Source: Ralstonia sp. 25mfcol4.1 (GTDB lineage: Bacteria > Pseudomonadota > Gammaproteobacteria > Burkholderiales > Burkholderiaceae). From it: a stretch of DNA of 64,000 nt. This document shows positions 30,477-38,658 of this stretch, in pieces. How positions within the stretch are numbered: position 1 is the first letter of the stretch; every line of letters begins with the position of its first letter. The notes beneath the pieces are model-generated. The model did no database searches. It was not told the DNA's origin and saw only the letters and a list, made by a program, of their open reading frames with translations. The translations under genes were made by a program, and so were the position numbers. The DNA is taken from assembly GCF_900104095.1 (NCBI RefSeq), contig NZ_FNJO01000003.1, positions 124,001 to 188,000 on the forward strand. Reading direction: 5' to 3'.

Positions 30477-30944
30477 ATGTCTTCGTTCCTCGCCAAAGCG
30501 CCAGCGCCACCCGGACAGACCGTCATCGCCAACGACGGCTTCTTCCCCGACATCGATGTCAGCGTCGCCATGGCCGCGATGCGCCAGGACGGCACCGTCA
30601 CCGCGGGGCGCCTGCGCGCGGCGCTCGTCGAGGCCATCCTGTCGGTGAACGAAGACCTGGCGTCATGGCGGGTCGCCCGGCAGACCGCCGGCCACGCCAG
30701 GCTCGAAGCCGTACCGACCGACAAGATCGACGGCAAGCCCGCCCACGTCCACCGATACCTGCGCGCGGTGTACTGCGAGGCCCGCGCCGGTCTGATCGAA
30801 CGCTATCGGGACTATGACGCTACCGCTGCCGGCGACCGCAAGGCCGAGGCGCTGATGCAGGCGGTGGAAGACCTGCGCCGCGACGCCCGCTGGGCTGTCA
30901 GCGACATCGTCGGGCGCCAGCGCAGCACCGTGGACCTGATCTGA
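30477..30944 (+). CDS. L: Head completion/stabilisation protein (P2 L-like)
   Basis: 155 codons. It begins MSSFLAKAPAPPGQTVIANDGFFPDIDV, with YLRAVYCEARAGLIERYRDYD and the C-terminal DARWAVSDIVGRQRSTVDLI expected for GpL. It closes the filled head. The 120-bp gap from M contains no gene that I can support. Confidence 0.93.
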   Translation: MSSFLAKAPAPPGQTVIANDGFFPDIDVSVAMAAMRQDGTVTAGRLRAALVEAILSVNEDLASWRVARQTAGHARLEAVPTDKIDGKPAHVHRYLRAVYCEARAGLIERYRDYDATAAGDRKAEALMQAVEDLRRDARWAVSDIVGRQRSTVDLI

Positions 30945-31219
30945 TGCGCGCCATCGCCATGCAGGGCGACACCGTGGACGCCATCTGCCACCGCGTCTAC
31001 GGCCAGACCGCCGGTATCACCGAGGCGGTCCTAGAAGCGAATCCGGGCCTGGCCGATCTCGGCCCGGTCCTTCCCCACGGCACGGTCGTGAACCTGCCCG
31101 ACCTGCCACCCCAGCCGGATGTGAAGCGCGTCCCAGCTGTGGGACTGACACCAAGGACCAAGCAAGGACCAACATGGCTGAACCCATCTCCACCAGCTCG
31201 ACCGCCGCCCTCGCGGTAA
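30944..31219 (+). CDS. X: Tail protein X (P2 X-like), frameshifted near its end
   Basis: LysM-like tail protein: MRAIAMQGDTVDAICHRVYG...VLEANPGLADLGPVLPHGTVVNLPDL. P2-type X ends in a short [QN]LW[DE] tail of about 67 residues. Here that ending (QLWD then TGA at 31146-31148) is in the next frame, and the open frame runs on to 31219 with a proline-rich, non-homologous tail. Removing one C from the CCC at 31132-31134 restores the normal end. Either a real mutation or a sequencing error. Confidence 0.85.
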   Translation: MRAIAMQGDTVDAICHRVYGQTAGITEAVLEANPGLADLGPVLPHGTVVNLPDLPPQPDVKRVPAVGLTPRTKQGPTWLNPSPPARPPPSR

Positions 31220-31563
31220 CCGGCGTCGGCGCCGTCTCCCTGCTGCCAGGCGTCGACGCCGCCACCGTGCTGGGCGCCTTCGCTGGCGCCGCCGTCTTCG
31301 CGCTGAACTCGGACGAGCTGTCCACCGGCAAGAAGGTCGCCTTCCTGCTGCTGTCGATCGTCATGGGCTGGCTCACCGCCCCGCTCGCCGCATCGCTGCT
31401 GGCGCGGCTGCTGCCGTCCGACACCGAGGTCAGCCACGGCGTCGGCGCCCTGGTCGCCTCGGCCGTCCTGGTCAAGCTCCTGCTGGCGCTGATCCGGCTG
31501 GCCGACCGCAGCGACCGGCTGATGTCCCTGATCCGTGGTCACCATGAAAGGAGTGGCAAATGA
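31174..31563 (+). CDS. Putative phage holin
   Basis: 129 codons. Three hydrophobic segments (TAALAVTGVGAVSLL, ATVLGAFAGAAVFAL, VAFLLLSIVMGWLTAPLAASLLA) and a charged C-terminus. Position between X and the endolysin fits the P2-like holin. It overlaps the next membrane gene by ATGA (31560). Confidence 0.85.
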   Translation: MAEPISTSSTAALAVTGVGAVSLLPGVDAATVLGAFAGAAVFALNSDELSTGKKVAFLLLSIVMGWLTAPLAASLLARLLPSDTEVSHGVGALVASAVLVKLLLALIRLADRSDRLMSLIRGHHERSGK

Positions 31564-31907
31564 AGCTGCTGTTCATCCTCCAGGCGCTGCTGTGCGCGTT
31601 GATCGCCGTCCGGCTGCTGCTGTTCCGCCGCGCCGGTGGCGTCCACCGGCCCTGGGCAGCCCGCCTGGCCTATGGCCTGATCGTGCTGACCAGCACCGGC
31701 GCCATCGGCGGACTCTGCGGTCGCTATGAATGGGCGCTGCTGGCTCAGAACGGCATCACCGCCGTGCTATGCCTGGCCATCTACGCCGTGCGCGGCAACG
31801 TGGTCGAACTGTTCCGCATCACGGGGCTCGATCGCGCCGCCGATGGGGATTCCTTCCTGCTTCGCCTGCTCCGGAGATCCCGCCATGACGATCCTGCGAC
31901 GCGGTAA
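31560..31907 (+). CDS. Second small membrane protein, phage holin/antiholin type
   Basis: 115 codons with three hydrophobic segments (LFILQALLCALIAVRLLLF, LAYGLIVLTSTGAIGGLC, NGITAVLCLAIYAV), of the phage_holin_3 kind. It is translationally coupled to the preceding holin and overlaps the endolysin start. It probably acts as holin or antiholin in timing lysis. Confidence 0.83.
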   Translation: MKLLFILQALLCALIAVRLLLFRRAGGVHRPWAARLAYGLIVLTSTGAIGGLCGRYEWALLAQNGITAVLCLAIYAVRGNVVELFRITGLDRAADGDSFLLRLLRRSRHDDPATR

Positions 31908-32691
31908 CGTCGGCGCCGATGTGCGCGAGTTGCAGCGCCTGCTGCGCACGCGTGGCGCACAAATCGAACTGACCGCCGAATTCGACGGGGCGACGGTCGC
32001 AGCCGTCCTGGCCGCCCAAGCCCGCTACGGCCTGGTCGTGGACGGCCTGGCCGGTCCCAAAACGCTGATTGCCCTGCAGTTGGACGGCCGGCAGCCCGGC
32101 CAGCTTGGCGCCGACGACTTGCGCCGCGCGGCCGCCCAGCTCGAAGTGCCGCTGGCCAGTGTCCGCGCCGTGAACGAAGTGGAAAGCGCCGGCCCCGGCT
32201 TCCTGCCGGACGGCCGCCCGGTCATCCTGTTCGAGCGCCACATCATGTACCGGCAGGTACGCGCGCTCGGCCTCGATGCCGATGCGCTGGCCCGCCAGTA
32301 CCCGAACATCGTCAACCCGAAGCGCGGAGGCTACATGGGCAAGGCGGCCGAGCACATGCGCCTGACCCGCGCGGCGGAAATCAACCAGGCCTGCGCGCTG
32401 GCGTCGGCCAGCTGGGGCATGTTCCAGGTCATGGGCTACCACTGGGAGCGCCTGGGCTACGCCAGCGTCGAGACGTTCGCCGACGCCATGCGCCAAAGCG
32501 AAGCGGACCAACTCGATGCCTTCGTGCGCTTCGTGCTGGCCGACCCGGCGCTCCACAAGGCGCTGAAAGCCCGCCGCTGGGCCACCTTCGCCGCCGGCTA
32601 CAACGGCCCGGCGTACAAGGACAACCTATACGACGTCAGGCTGGCGCGCGCCTACGCACGCTACGAGGCCGAAGATCGGGAGGCCGCATGA
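31885..32691 (+). CDS. Endolysin: peptidoglycan-binding domain + N-acetylmuramidase
   Basis: 268 codons from ATG 31885. N-terminal PG_binding_1 repeat (LRRGNVGADVRELQRLLRTRG...FDGATVAAV), then an N-acetylmuramidase domain with the likely catalytic Glu in VRAVNEVESAG and conserved GRPVILFERHIMYRQ and ASASWGMFQVMGYHW. It cleaves peptidoglycan once holin opens the membrane. No signal peptide. Its TGA overlaps lysB (ATGA 32688). Confidence 0.93.
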   Translation: MTILRRGNVGADVRELQRLLRTRGAQIELTAEFDGATVAAVLAAQARYGLVVDGLAGPKTLIALQLDGRQPGQLGADDLRRAAAQLEVPLASVRAVNEVESAGPGFLPDGRPVILFERHIMYRQVRALGLDADALARQYPNIVNPKRGGYMGKAAEHMRLTRAAEINQACALASASWGMFQVMGYHWERLGYASVETFADAMRQSEADQLDAFVRFVLADPALHKALKARRWATFAAGYNGPAYKDNLYDVRLARAYARYEAEDREAA

Positions 32692-33195
32692 ACCGCACCC
32701 TGTACATCGCCCTGGCCGCGCTGTTGGCCGTCCTCGGCATCGCTGGCGCTGGCGCGTGGCTCACCAGCCAGTACCGCGCCGCCCAGCAGCGCGCCACTGC
32801 CGCCGAGACGCTGGTCGCATCGCTGCGCGCCCAACTCGACAGCACCGACGTCGGCGTGGTCGAAGTCATCCGTTACGTAGACCGCGTCAAAACCATCCGG
32901 CTCAAAGGCAACACCATCATCAAGGAGGTACCCCGCTATGTCACCGTCGAGGCTGATGCTGCCTGGTGTGCCTGCTGGCTTTGTCCGCCTGCACAACGCC
33001 GCCGCAGCCGGTGCAATGCTCGATCCGCATCCCGGAGATCCTGATGCGGCCCCCTCAGGCGTTCCACTCTCTGCCGTCGCCGCAACCGTCGCCACCAACT
33101 ACACCACCGGCCACGCCAACGCCGCCCAACTGACAGCGCTCCAGGACACACTGCGCGCCCAGGACGTCACCATCATCGCGGAACCGGCACCATGA
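32688..33195 (+). pseudogene. lysB: LysB (Rz-like inner-membrane spanin), split by a 1-nt insertion
   Basis: The first frame gives a signal-anchor (YIALAALLAVLGIAGAGAW) and coiled-coil region up to PRYVTVEADAA, then nonsense. The expected C-terminus (VPAGFVRLHNAAAAG...NAAQLTALQDTLRAQDVTII) follows in the +1 frame, to 33195. Dropping one G at 32965-32966 joins both parts into a protein of about 168 residues ending at the ATGA start of R. Rz-type spanins fuse inner and outer membranes in the last step of lysis. Confidence 0.8.
32938..33133 (+). pseudogene. lysC: LysC (Rz1-like lipoprotein spanin) nested in lysB, broken by the same insertion
   Basis: Starts MSPSRLMLP in the +1 frame at 32938. 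After the extra G at 32965-32966 the third frame reads VCLLALSACTTPPQPVQC, a clear lipoprotein signal with lipobox LSAC. A proline-rich tail (PSPQPSPPTTPPATPTPPN) runs to TGA 33131-33133. One base removed restores a continuous Rz1 of about 64 residues, entirely embedded in lysB, the classic Rz/Rz1 arrangement. Too small for standard gene finders. Confidence 0.8.
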
Positions 33196-33632
33196 AAAAA
33201 CCCGCCCAGTTGCGAGCCGCCATCACCGCGGCGGTGCCCGACCTGCAGCGCAACCCCGAGAAGCTGCACCTATTCGTCGAGGAAGGCCGCCTGGTGGCCA
33301 CCGGCGCGAAGTCCCTCTCCTTCGAATACCAGTACACCCTTAGCCTGCTGGTGACCGACTTCGCCGACAGTGCCGACGCCATCACCGTGCCTGTGCTGGC
33401 GTGGCTGCGGGAGAACCAGCCCGAGCTGTTCACGAACCCCGACAAACGGCTGGATGGCTTCAAGTTCGAAACGGACGTGTTGAATCACGACTGCGTGGAT
33501 CTGCTGGTGAAGCTGCCGCTGACTGAGCGCGTGATCGTGAAGGTGGCCGACGGGAGGTATGAGGTCACCCACGCGGACGAGCCGGTGGATCCATACGACG
33601 ATCCGTCCGGATGGAAGCTGCCCGCGCGATGA
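33192..33632 (+). CDS. R: Tail completion protein R (P2 R-like)
   Basis: 146 codons starting at ATGA with lysB. Family pattern MKKPAQLRAAITAAVPDLQRNPEKLHLFVEEG, LAWLRENQPELF and the acidic DEPVDPYDDPSGW end. It is needed for tail completion with S, to which it is coupled by another ATGA (33629). Confidence 0.93.
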   Translation: MKKPAQLRAAITAAVPDLQRNPEKLHLFVEEGRLVATGAKSLSFEYQYTLSLLVTDFADSADAITVPVLAWLRENQPELFTNPDKRLDGFKFETDVLNHDCVDLLVKLPLTERVIVKVADGRYEVTHADEPVDPYDDPSGWKLPAR

Positions 33633-34090
33633 AAGATCTGGACGAACTGACCACCTGGGCCGGCGCCCTTGTGCAGACGCTGGACGCTCGGCAACGGCGG
33701 GCGCTGATGCGGGCGGTCGTCACCGAACTGCGGCGGCGCCAGACCGCACGGATTGCGGCGCAGCGTAACCCCGATGGGTCGGCCTACGAACCGCGCAAGC
33801 CGCAGCTCAGGAAGAAGCAAGGCCGGCTGCGCCGTACGATGTTCGCCCGGCTGAGGATGGCCCGGACGATGAAGGCCCAGTCGGATGCGGGCAGCGCGGT
33901 GGTGTTGTTTGCTGGCTACGCCGGGAATATCGCGGCGGTGCACCAGTACGGGTTGCGGGATCGGGTGAATCGGAAGGGGAATCTTGAGGTGAGGTATGCG
34001 CGGCGGGAGTTGTTGGGGTTCGCGGAGGGGGATGTGGATCGGTTGGCCGACATGGTACTTAGCCATGTCGTGCCACGCGAAACCCTTTGA
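33629..34090 (+). CDS. S: Tail completion / virion morphogenesis protein S (P2 S-like)
   Basis: 153 codons from ATG 33629. Pattern RRALMRAVVTELRRRQTARIAAQRNPDGSAYEPR, KLRRTMFARLR-type helix, HQYGLRDRV and YARRELLGF match P2 S. In P2 gene V follows; here a cargo block of about 1.9 kb separates S from V. Confidence 0.92.
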   Translation: MKDLDELTTWAGALVQTLDARQRRALMRAVVTELRRRQTARIAAQRNPDGSAYEPRKPQLRKKQGRLRRTMFARLRMARTMKAQSDAGSAVVLFAGYAGNIAAVHQYGLRDRVNRKGNLEVRYARRELLGFAEGDVDRLADMVLSHVVPRETL

Positions 34091-34115
34091 TGCGAATGAT
34101 CATCGTGCCTGCGCT

Positions 34116-34250
34116 TTACTCAGAAGCGAATAGCAGCTTGCGGTGCCATTCGAGATACTTGATGGCTTCCTTGTGACGCTGAGTCAGGCCCATCTGAGAT
34201 CGCTGATCGAAAGCCGTTTGTAGACGTTGTGGAAGACTCGGGCTGATCAT
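34116..34250 (-). CDS. Small cargo ORF, third in a coupled trio
   Basis: 44 codons (MISPSLPQRLQTAFDQRSQM...). Its ATG overlaps the upstream gene stop as TGATG at 34248-34252. Basic and helical, no known family. Kept because of the coupling, but it may be a remnant. Confidence 0.4.
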   Translation of the reverse strand: MISPSLPQRLQTAFDQRSQMGLTQRHKEAIKYLEWHRKLLFASE

Positions 34251-34558
34251 CAGCCTGCAGCAAACTGGACTGCTTTGAAATACTTCGTGACCGCAGCTGC
34301 CTTGGCGGCAAACTCTGCGGGACGCTCTGCCACTTCGGCACCGACGAACGTACCCGCGCAATATCCGTCATAGCGGAGTTCCACTCCGTGGGACACGCCG
34401 AGAATCCCAACGGCATCTCGCAAACATTCCTCGATGCTGGTCCCATTGCCAGAATCCAGCGCAGGCGGCCCGCCCGAATCCGCCTCGGCCACCCACTCGT
34501 ACAGTGAGGTTTCCAGCTTCTCGATCCGCAGCACGATAAAGAAGAACTGATTACTCAT
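34250..34558 (-). CDS. Small cargo protein of unknown function
   Basis: 102 codons from MSNQFFFIVLRIEKLETSLYEW. The start overlaps the upstream gene stop (ATGA 34555-34558). Segments SIEECLRDAVGILGVSHG and KAAAVTKYFKAVQFAAG suggest a small alpha/beta protein. No family recognised. Second gene of a leftward trio opposite to the tail operon. Confidence 0.6.
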   Translation of the reverse strand: MSNQFFFIVLRIEKLETSLYEWVAEADSGGPPALDSGNGTSIEECLRDAVGILGVSHGVELRYDGYCAGTFVGAEVAERPAEFAAKAAAVTKYFKAVQFAAG

Positions 34559-34752
34559 ATGCGCACGTACCTCCACGTTTTCAGCCCGAGAGCTTGGGCC
34601 GCGAGTTTGGCCGTCTCCTTGTCGGCAAAGTGCGGGACTTGCTTCAATTCCAGCTTGTCCAAGAGCTCAAACTGACCCGGTTCCAAGTCACCGTTGTATC
34701 TGAACTTGTACCACCGCACCGTTTCGTCCGTGGTCGCCAAGATGTATGTCAC
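34555..34752 (-). CDS. Small cargo protein of unknown function
   Basis: 65 codons from a GTG start with AAGGAT upstream. Sequence MTYILATTDETVRWYKFRYNG...HFADKETAKLAAQALG has a predicted beta-hairpin then helix. First gene of the leftward trio. No family recognised. Confidence 0.55.
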   Translation of the reverse strand: MTYILATTDETVRWYKFRYNGDLEPGQFELLDKLELKQVPHFADKETAKLAAQALGLKTWRYVRI

Positions 34753-34950
34753 GCCGAATCCTTAGAAAGAACGTCCAATTTGCTAGTTCCAGAGCAATTG
34801 CTCTCGCGCGGATGAGAGCACGTCGCTGTGCGGTACCGCTTCTTGCCACCGGTAAATCTTCGCATTTGAAATCCTCCGCCAATACCCCCAGCAAGAATGG
34901 CATGCCGACACCACTTCGCCCGTCACTCCACGTCGCAGCACCAAAAATAC

Positions 34951-35940
34951 TCAGTTGCCGACCCGCTTTGCGCGTACGGTTTCAGCGCGCAGGACGCTAT
35001 GGACGACGCGGTGACAATTTGCGCATAAGCACTGCACGTCATCGAGAGTTGTCACATGCCCGCTCTCCATCTTGCTAACGTGAGTTTCTGCGTGATGCAC
35101 TTCGATACACGATTCGGCATGCTCCTCATCGTAGTGCTTCGCGGGATCGAAACCACAACGCTCGCATCGCAAAGCTCCGTGGAGTCGACGAAACTGGGCC
35201 TTCTTTGCTTTTGATAGCCCTGCTGCTCTCTCTCGCTTGAGATGCGACACTAGCCGAGGCTTTCCTTCGTGCCATTCCTTGTCCGGATCCGTCTCTGGCT
35301 GAGAAGGTTCGACAGAATCCTTGGGGACCACGACATAGCCTGCTTCACGCAAAATGCGAAAACAAGCGGACGACTCGCCCCCCGAAAAGTGCTTCGGTTC
35401 AACAGTTTCACCGCCTAGGGCCATCGATAGAGCGACCCCAAAAACGGCCTTCGGGGGAAACCTCCGACCATCCTCGGTAAGCAGGTCGTAGTCGGTCGAA
35501 GGTGCAAACACATGTTGAGCGGTACCTTCCCTAAACTGGCGGACCGCCTCGAACAAATGTTCGGCAGTTACCTTTTCGAGCACGTCGACTGGCCAGCGAT
35601 TGTTGTCTCCCACAGGCTGGTAACGAACGAATTTGTATGCGCCCTTGAGCTTTCGTTCTGCTTCCTTCAACAGAAGTTCATCGAAGTAGGCGATCCATTC
35701 AGTTTCCAGCACCAGTGCTTCGACACTCAGATCCAGCCGGTGCTTATTGGAAAGCTCGACAAAGCCATCTGAAGGGTACTTTCCTGCCAGCAACTTACAC
35801 GCCGTGGCGTAGCCGCCATCGGCGTTCAGCATCTTGATGAACTGGTTGGGCGGATAACCAGTATCTCTTTTGATTTCAGCTGCCTTCTCACGCAAAAAGG
35901 CGGTAAACCGCTCGTCCGTTGCTCTATCCATTTTCGCCAT
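34951..35940 (-). CDS. HNH endonuclease, McrA-like (candidate restriction/defence gene)
   Basis: 329 codons from MAKMDRATDERF, with a strong RBS (GAGGAGG) 7 bp upstream; the longer frame runs through antisense gene V. The middle part (DYDLLTEDGRRFPPKAVFGVALSMALGG...HFSGGESSACFRILREAGY) resembles the N-terminal head domain of ScoMcrA-type type IV restriction enzymes. The C-terminal HNH finger is CERCGF...IEVHHAETHV...CLCANCHRVVH. It would cut modified or foreign DNA. It is inserted between tail genes S and V, on the opposite strand. Confidence 0.85.
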   Translation of the reverse strand: MAKMDRATDERFTAFLREKAAEIKRDTGYPPNQFIKMLNADGGYATACKLLAGKYPSDGFVELSNKHRLDLSVEALVLETEWIAYFDELLLKEAERKLKGAYKFVRYQPVGDNNRWPVDVLEKVTAEHLFEAVRQFREGTAQHVFAPSTDYDLLTEDGRRFPPKAVFGVALSMALGGETVEPKHFSGGESSACFRILREAGYVVVPKDSVEPSQPETDPDKEWHEGKPRLVSHLKRERAAGLSKAKKAQFRRLHGALRCERCGFDPAKHYDEEHAESCIEVHHAETHVSKMESGHVTTLDDVQCLCANCHRVVHSVLRAETVRAKRVGN

Positions 35941-36004
35941 GTGGTCACCTCCTCGGGGATCTGCGAGTGCATTTATTCTGAGGACGCATTCTATCGCCCA
36001 TCTT

Positions 36005-36029
36005 TGTTGTCTTGCTCCGTCATACAACA
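36005..36029. promoter_or_regulatory. Late-activator-type dyad upstream of V
   Basis: TGTTGT (36005-36010), 13 bp, ACAACA (36024-36029), exact arms, 44 bp before the V start. This matches the place of the P2 V-operon late promoter. Confidence 0.7.
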
Positions 36030-36073
36030 CGCAACCAATGCTAGCCCCGCGCGCCTGAGGCACGCTGGCGGTC

Positions 36074-36691
36074 ATGTCTTCCGTCAGCCTCCTCCGCCTA
36101 CTCGAAAACCTCCTGCGCCTCGGCACCATCACCGAGCTGCAGCACACCACCCCACCCCGCGTCCGCGTCCAAGCCGGCGGCCTGACCACCGACTGGCTCC
36201 CCTGGCTCGAACGCCGCGCCGGCTCCACCCGCACCTGGAACCCGCCGACCATCGGCGAACAGGTCCTCATGCTCTGCCCCAGCGGCGACCTCCGCAACGG
36301 CATCGTCCTCTGCGGCATCCCGTGCGACACCAACGACACGCCCAGCCACAGCCCCGACGAAACGGTGACGCTGTATCCGGATGGTGCGACGACGCGCTAC
36401 AACCACACATCCGGCGTCTTAACGCTTATCGGCGTCCAGCGGGTCACGATTGAAGCCGCCACCAGCGTCCTGGTGAAATCCCCCAACACCACCTTCGAAG
36501 GCGACGTCACCGTTACCGGCCTGCTCTCCTACCAAAACGGCATCTCCGGCCAGGCCGGCGCCAACGGCAACGCCATTCAGGGCGATATCACCCATTCGGG
36601 TGGGGATCTGTCCTCCAACGGCGTTGTCGTCCACAAGCACGACCACGGCGGCGTGCGGCGTGGCGGGGATCGCACGGGAGGTCCGCAATGA
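36074..36691 (+). CDS. V: Baseplate assembly / tail spike protein V (P2 V-like)
   Basis: 205 codons. OB-fold-type N-terminus (RVRVQAGGLTTDWLPWLERRAGSTRTWNPPTIGEQVLMLCPSG) and a beta-helical C-terminal spike with the HKHDHGGV metal-binding-like end. It punctures the outer membrane at the tail tip. Overlaps W by ATGA. Confidence 0.94.
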   Translation: MSSVSLLRLLENLLRLGTITELQHTTPPRVRVQAGGLTTDWLPWLERRAGSTRTWNPPTIGEQVLMLCPSGDLRNGIVLCGIPCDTNDTPSHSPDETVTLYPDGATTRYNHTSGVLTLIGVQRVTIEAATSVLVKSPNTTFEGDVTVTGLLSYQNGISGQAGANGNAIQGDITHSGGDLSSNGVVVHKHDHGGVRRGGDRTGGPQ

Positions 36692-37050
36692 CATACCAGG
36701 GCCTGAACAGCGCCACTGGTGGCCCCATCGCGGATCTGGACCACATCCAGCAATCAATCCGCGATATCCTCACCACCCCTGTCGGCACGCGCCTCATGCG
36801 GCGCCGGTACGGCTCGGACGTGCCGATGCTGATCGATCAGCCGCTGAACGACATTACGCGGCTGCGCGTCATGTCGGCGTCCGTGGCCGCCATCGTCCAG
36901 TGGGAGCCACGGGTACAGGTCAACGCGGCCTGGTTCTCCGTGGACGCCGCAGGCGGCATGGTGGTCGACCTGGATGCGGATCGCATCGACGGCGCGCGGG
37001 CCAGCGCCATGGGCAGGCTCTCCATCCCTGTACGAGAGGCCAAGCGATGA
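36688..37050 (+). CDS. W: Baseplate wedge protein W (P2 W-like, gp25 family)
   Basis: 120 codons. Contains HIQQSIRDILTTPVGTRLMRRRYGSDVP, the gp25/GPW lysozyme-like baseplate signature. Coupled to V and J by ATGA overlaps. Confidence 0.95.
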   Translation: MTYQGLNSATGGPIADLDHIQQSIRDILTTPVGTRLMRRRYGSDVPMLIDQPLNDITRLRVMSASVAAIVQWEPRVQVNAAWFSVDAAGGMVVDLDADRIDGARASAMGRLSIPVREAKR

Positions 37051-37961
37051 CCTCCCCGATTGACCTGTCCCGCCTGCCCGCGCCCGACGTGGTCGAAACG
37101 CTCGACTTCGAAACCATCCTCGCCAGGCGTAGAGCGCGGTACATCGACCTGCACCCGCCCGAACAGCGCGCCGCCGTGGCCAAGGCGCTCCAGCTGGAAT
37201 CCGAGCCGGCCCTGAAGCTGCTGCAGGAAAACGCCTACCTCGAAATCGTGCTGCGCCAGCGCATCAACGACGCGGCGCGGGCTCGCATGCTGGCCTACGC
37301 CGAAGGCAAGGATCTCGAACACATCGCGGCTAACTACAACGTCCGGCGCCTGGTGGTATCACCGGCGAACCCGGCCGCGACGCCGCCCGCCGCCGCCGTG
37401 ATGGAAGACGACGACTCCCTGACCGAGCGCACGCAACTTGCCTTCGAAGGTCTATCGACCGCCGGACCGCGCGAGGGATACAAGTTCCATGCGCGCAGCG
37501 CCGATGGCCGCATTGCCGATGTCAGCGCCACCAGCCCGGAACCATGCGAAGTGGTGATCACCGTGCTCGGCATCGAGGGAGACGGCACAGTCGGCCAGGA
37601 CCTGCTCCACAACGTAGAAACAGCCCTGAGCGACGAGGACGTCCGCCCGATGGCCGACCGCCTGACCGTCCAGTCCGCGCGTATCGTGCGCTACGAGATC
37701 GACGCCACGGTCTACACCAAGACCAACGGCCCCGAACGCGAACTGGTACTGGCAGAGTCGCGCAAGCGCGCCGACGCCTATCGCAAAGCCAGCCGACGCC
37801 TGGGCCGCGACATCGACCGATCTGCCATCAACAACGCCCTGTTCGCCGAGGGCGTATCGCGCGTGGAGATCCGTCTGCCGGACGTCGACGTGGCGCTGGA
37901 CGACACCCAGGCCGGCTACTGCACGGCCGTGAACATCGTGGACGGGGGCGCGCGTGAGTAG
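37047..37961 (+). CDS. J: Baseplate assembly protein J (P2 J-like)
   Basis: 304 codons from ATG 37047. Pattern IDLSRLPAPDVVETLDFETI, YLEIVLRQRINDAARARMLAYAEGKDLEHIAA and the ERTQLAFEGLSTAGPREGYKFHA segment typical of the Mu gp47/P2 J family. Forms the baseplate wedge. Confidence 0.95.
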   Translation: MTSPIDLSRLPAPDVVETLDFETILARRRARYIDLHPPEQRAAVAKALQLESEPALKLLQENAYLEIVLRQRINDAARARMLAYAEGKDLEHIAANYNVRRLVVSPANPAATPPAAAVMEDDDSLTERTQLAFEGLSTAGPREGYKFHARSADGRIADVSATSPEPCEVVITVLGIEGDGTVGQDLLHNVETALSDEDVRPMADRLTVQSARIVRYEIDATVYTKTNGPERELVLAESRKRADAYRKASRRLGRDIDRSAINNALFAEGVSRVEIRLPDVDVALDDTQAGYCTAVNIVDGGARE

Positions 37962-38658
37962 CCTGTTGCCACCCAACGCCACGCCGCTGGAGCGCAACCT
38001 GGCTGCGGCGGGCGCGGCCATCGCGGAGATTCCGATCCCAATTCGGGATATTGGCGACTCGGCCACCTGCCCCACCGCCGTCCTGCCGTTCCTCGCCTGG
38101 GAACGCTCCGTAGACCGATGGGATCCCGACTGGCCCGAAGCCACCAAGCGCGCCGTGATCGACGCCGCGTTCCTGGTGCATCAACGCAAGGGCACGGTCG
38201 GCGCCATCCGCCGCGCCATCGAGCCGCTTGGCTACCGGGTGCGGCTGGTGCCCTGGTACGAGATGGATCCAGTGGGCCGTCGCGGCACGTTCGCCATACA
38301 GGTCGAAGTCGGTGAACGTGGCGTGGCCGAAGACCTTCACGAGGAAATCGCTCGGCTCATTGATGATGCCAAGCCGCTGGCGCGGCACCTCACGGCGCTG
38401 ACCATGCAACTGGAGACGCGTGGGCACCTTCGGATTGGCGGCGCCCCAATCCTGGGCGACATCATCACCGTCCATCCAAATCTCTCCCACGCTGTCGAAG
38501 TCCGTGGGGGCCTGCGTCATGGCGGCGCGTTTCACGTCATCGACACCCTCACCGTACACCCTGGCCCCACCAGCCCCGTCGAGGTGTCGGGGCGCCTGGC
38601 GCAGGGAGCAGCATTCCACGTTACCGATACCGTCACCGTCACCCAACTGTCGCTATGA
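37954..38658 (+). CDS. I: Tail protein I (P2 I-like), with duplicated C-terminal segment
   Basis: 234 codons from a GTG overlapping the end of J. P2 I core: LLPPNATPLERNLAAAG, PFLAWERSVDRWDPDWPEATKRAVI, HQRKGTVGAIRRAIEPLGY. The C-terminal 70 residues carry repeats of the type GAFHVIDTLTVHP / AAFHVTDTVTVTQ, which probably form repeated beta strands near the fibre joint. Confidence 0.93.
   Translation: MSSLLPPNATPLERNLAAAGAAIAEIPIPIRDIGDSATCPTAVLPFLAWERSVDRWDPDWPEATKRAVIDAAFLVHQRKGTVGAIRRAIEPLGYRVRLVPWYEMDPVGRRGTFAIQVEVGERGVAEDLHEEIARLIDDAKPLARHLTALTMQLETRGHLRIGGAPILGDIITVHPNLSHAVEVRGGLRHGGAFHVIDTLTVHPGPTSPVEVSGRLAQGAAFHVTDTVTVTQLSL

Noticed and set aside
35941-36339. N-terminal extension of the HNH gene
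   Set aside because: Runs antisense through gene V and its promoter; the ATG at 35940 has a far better RBS.
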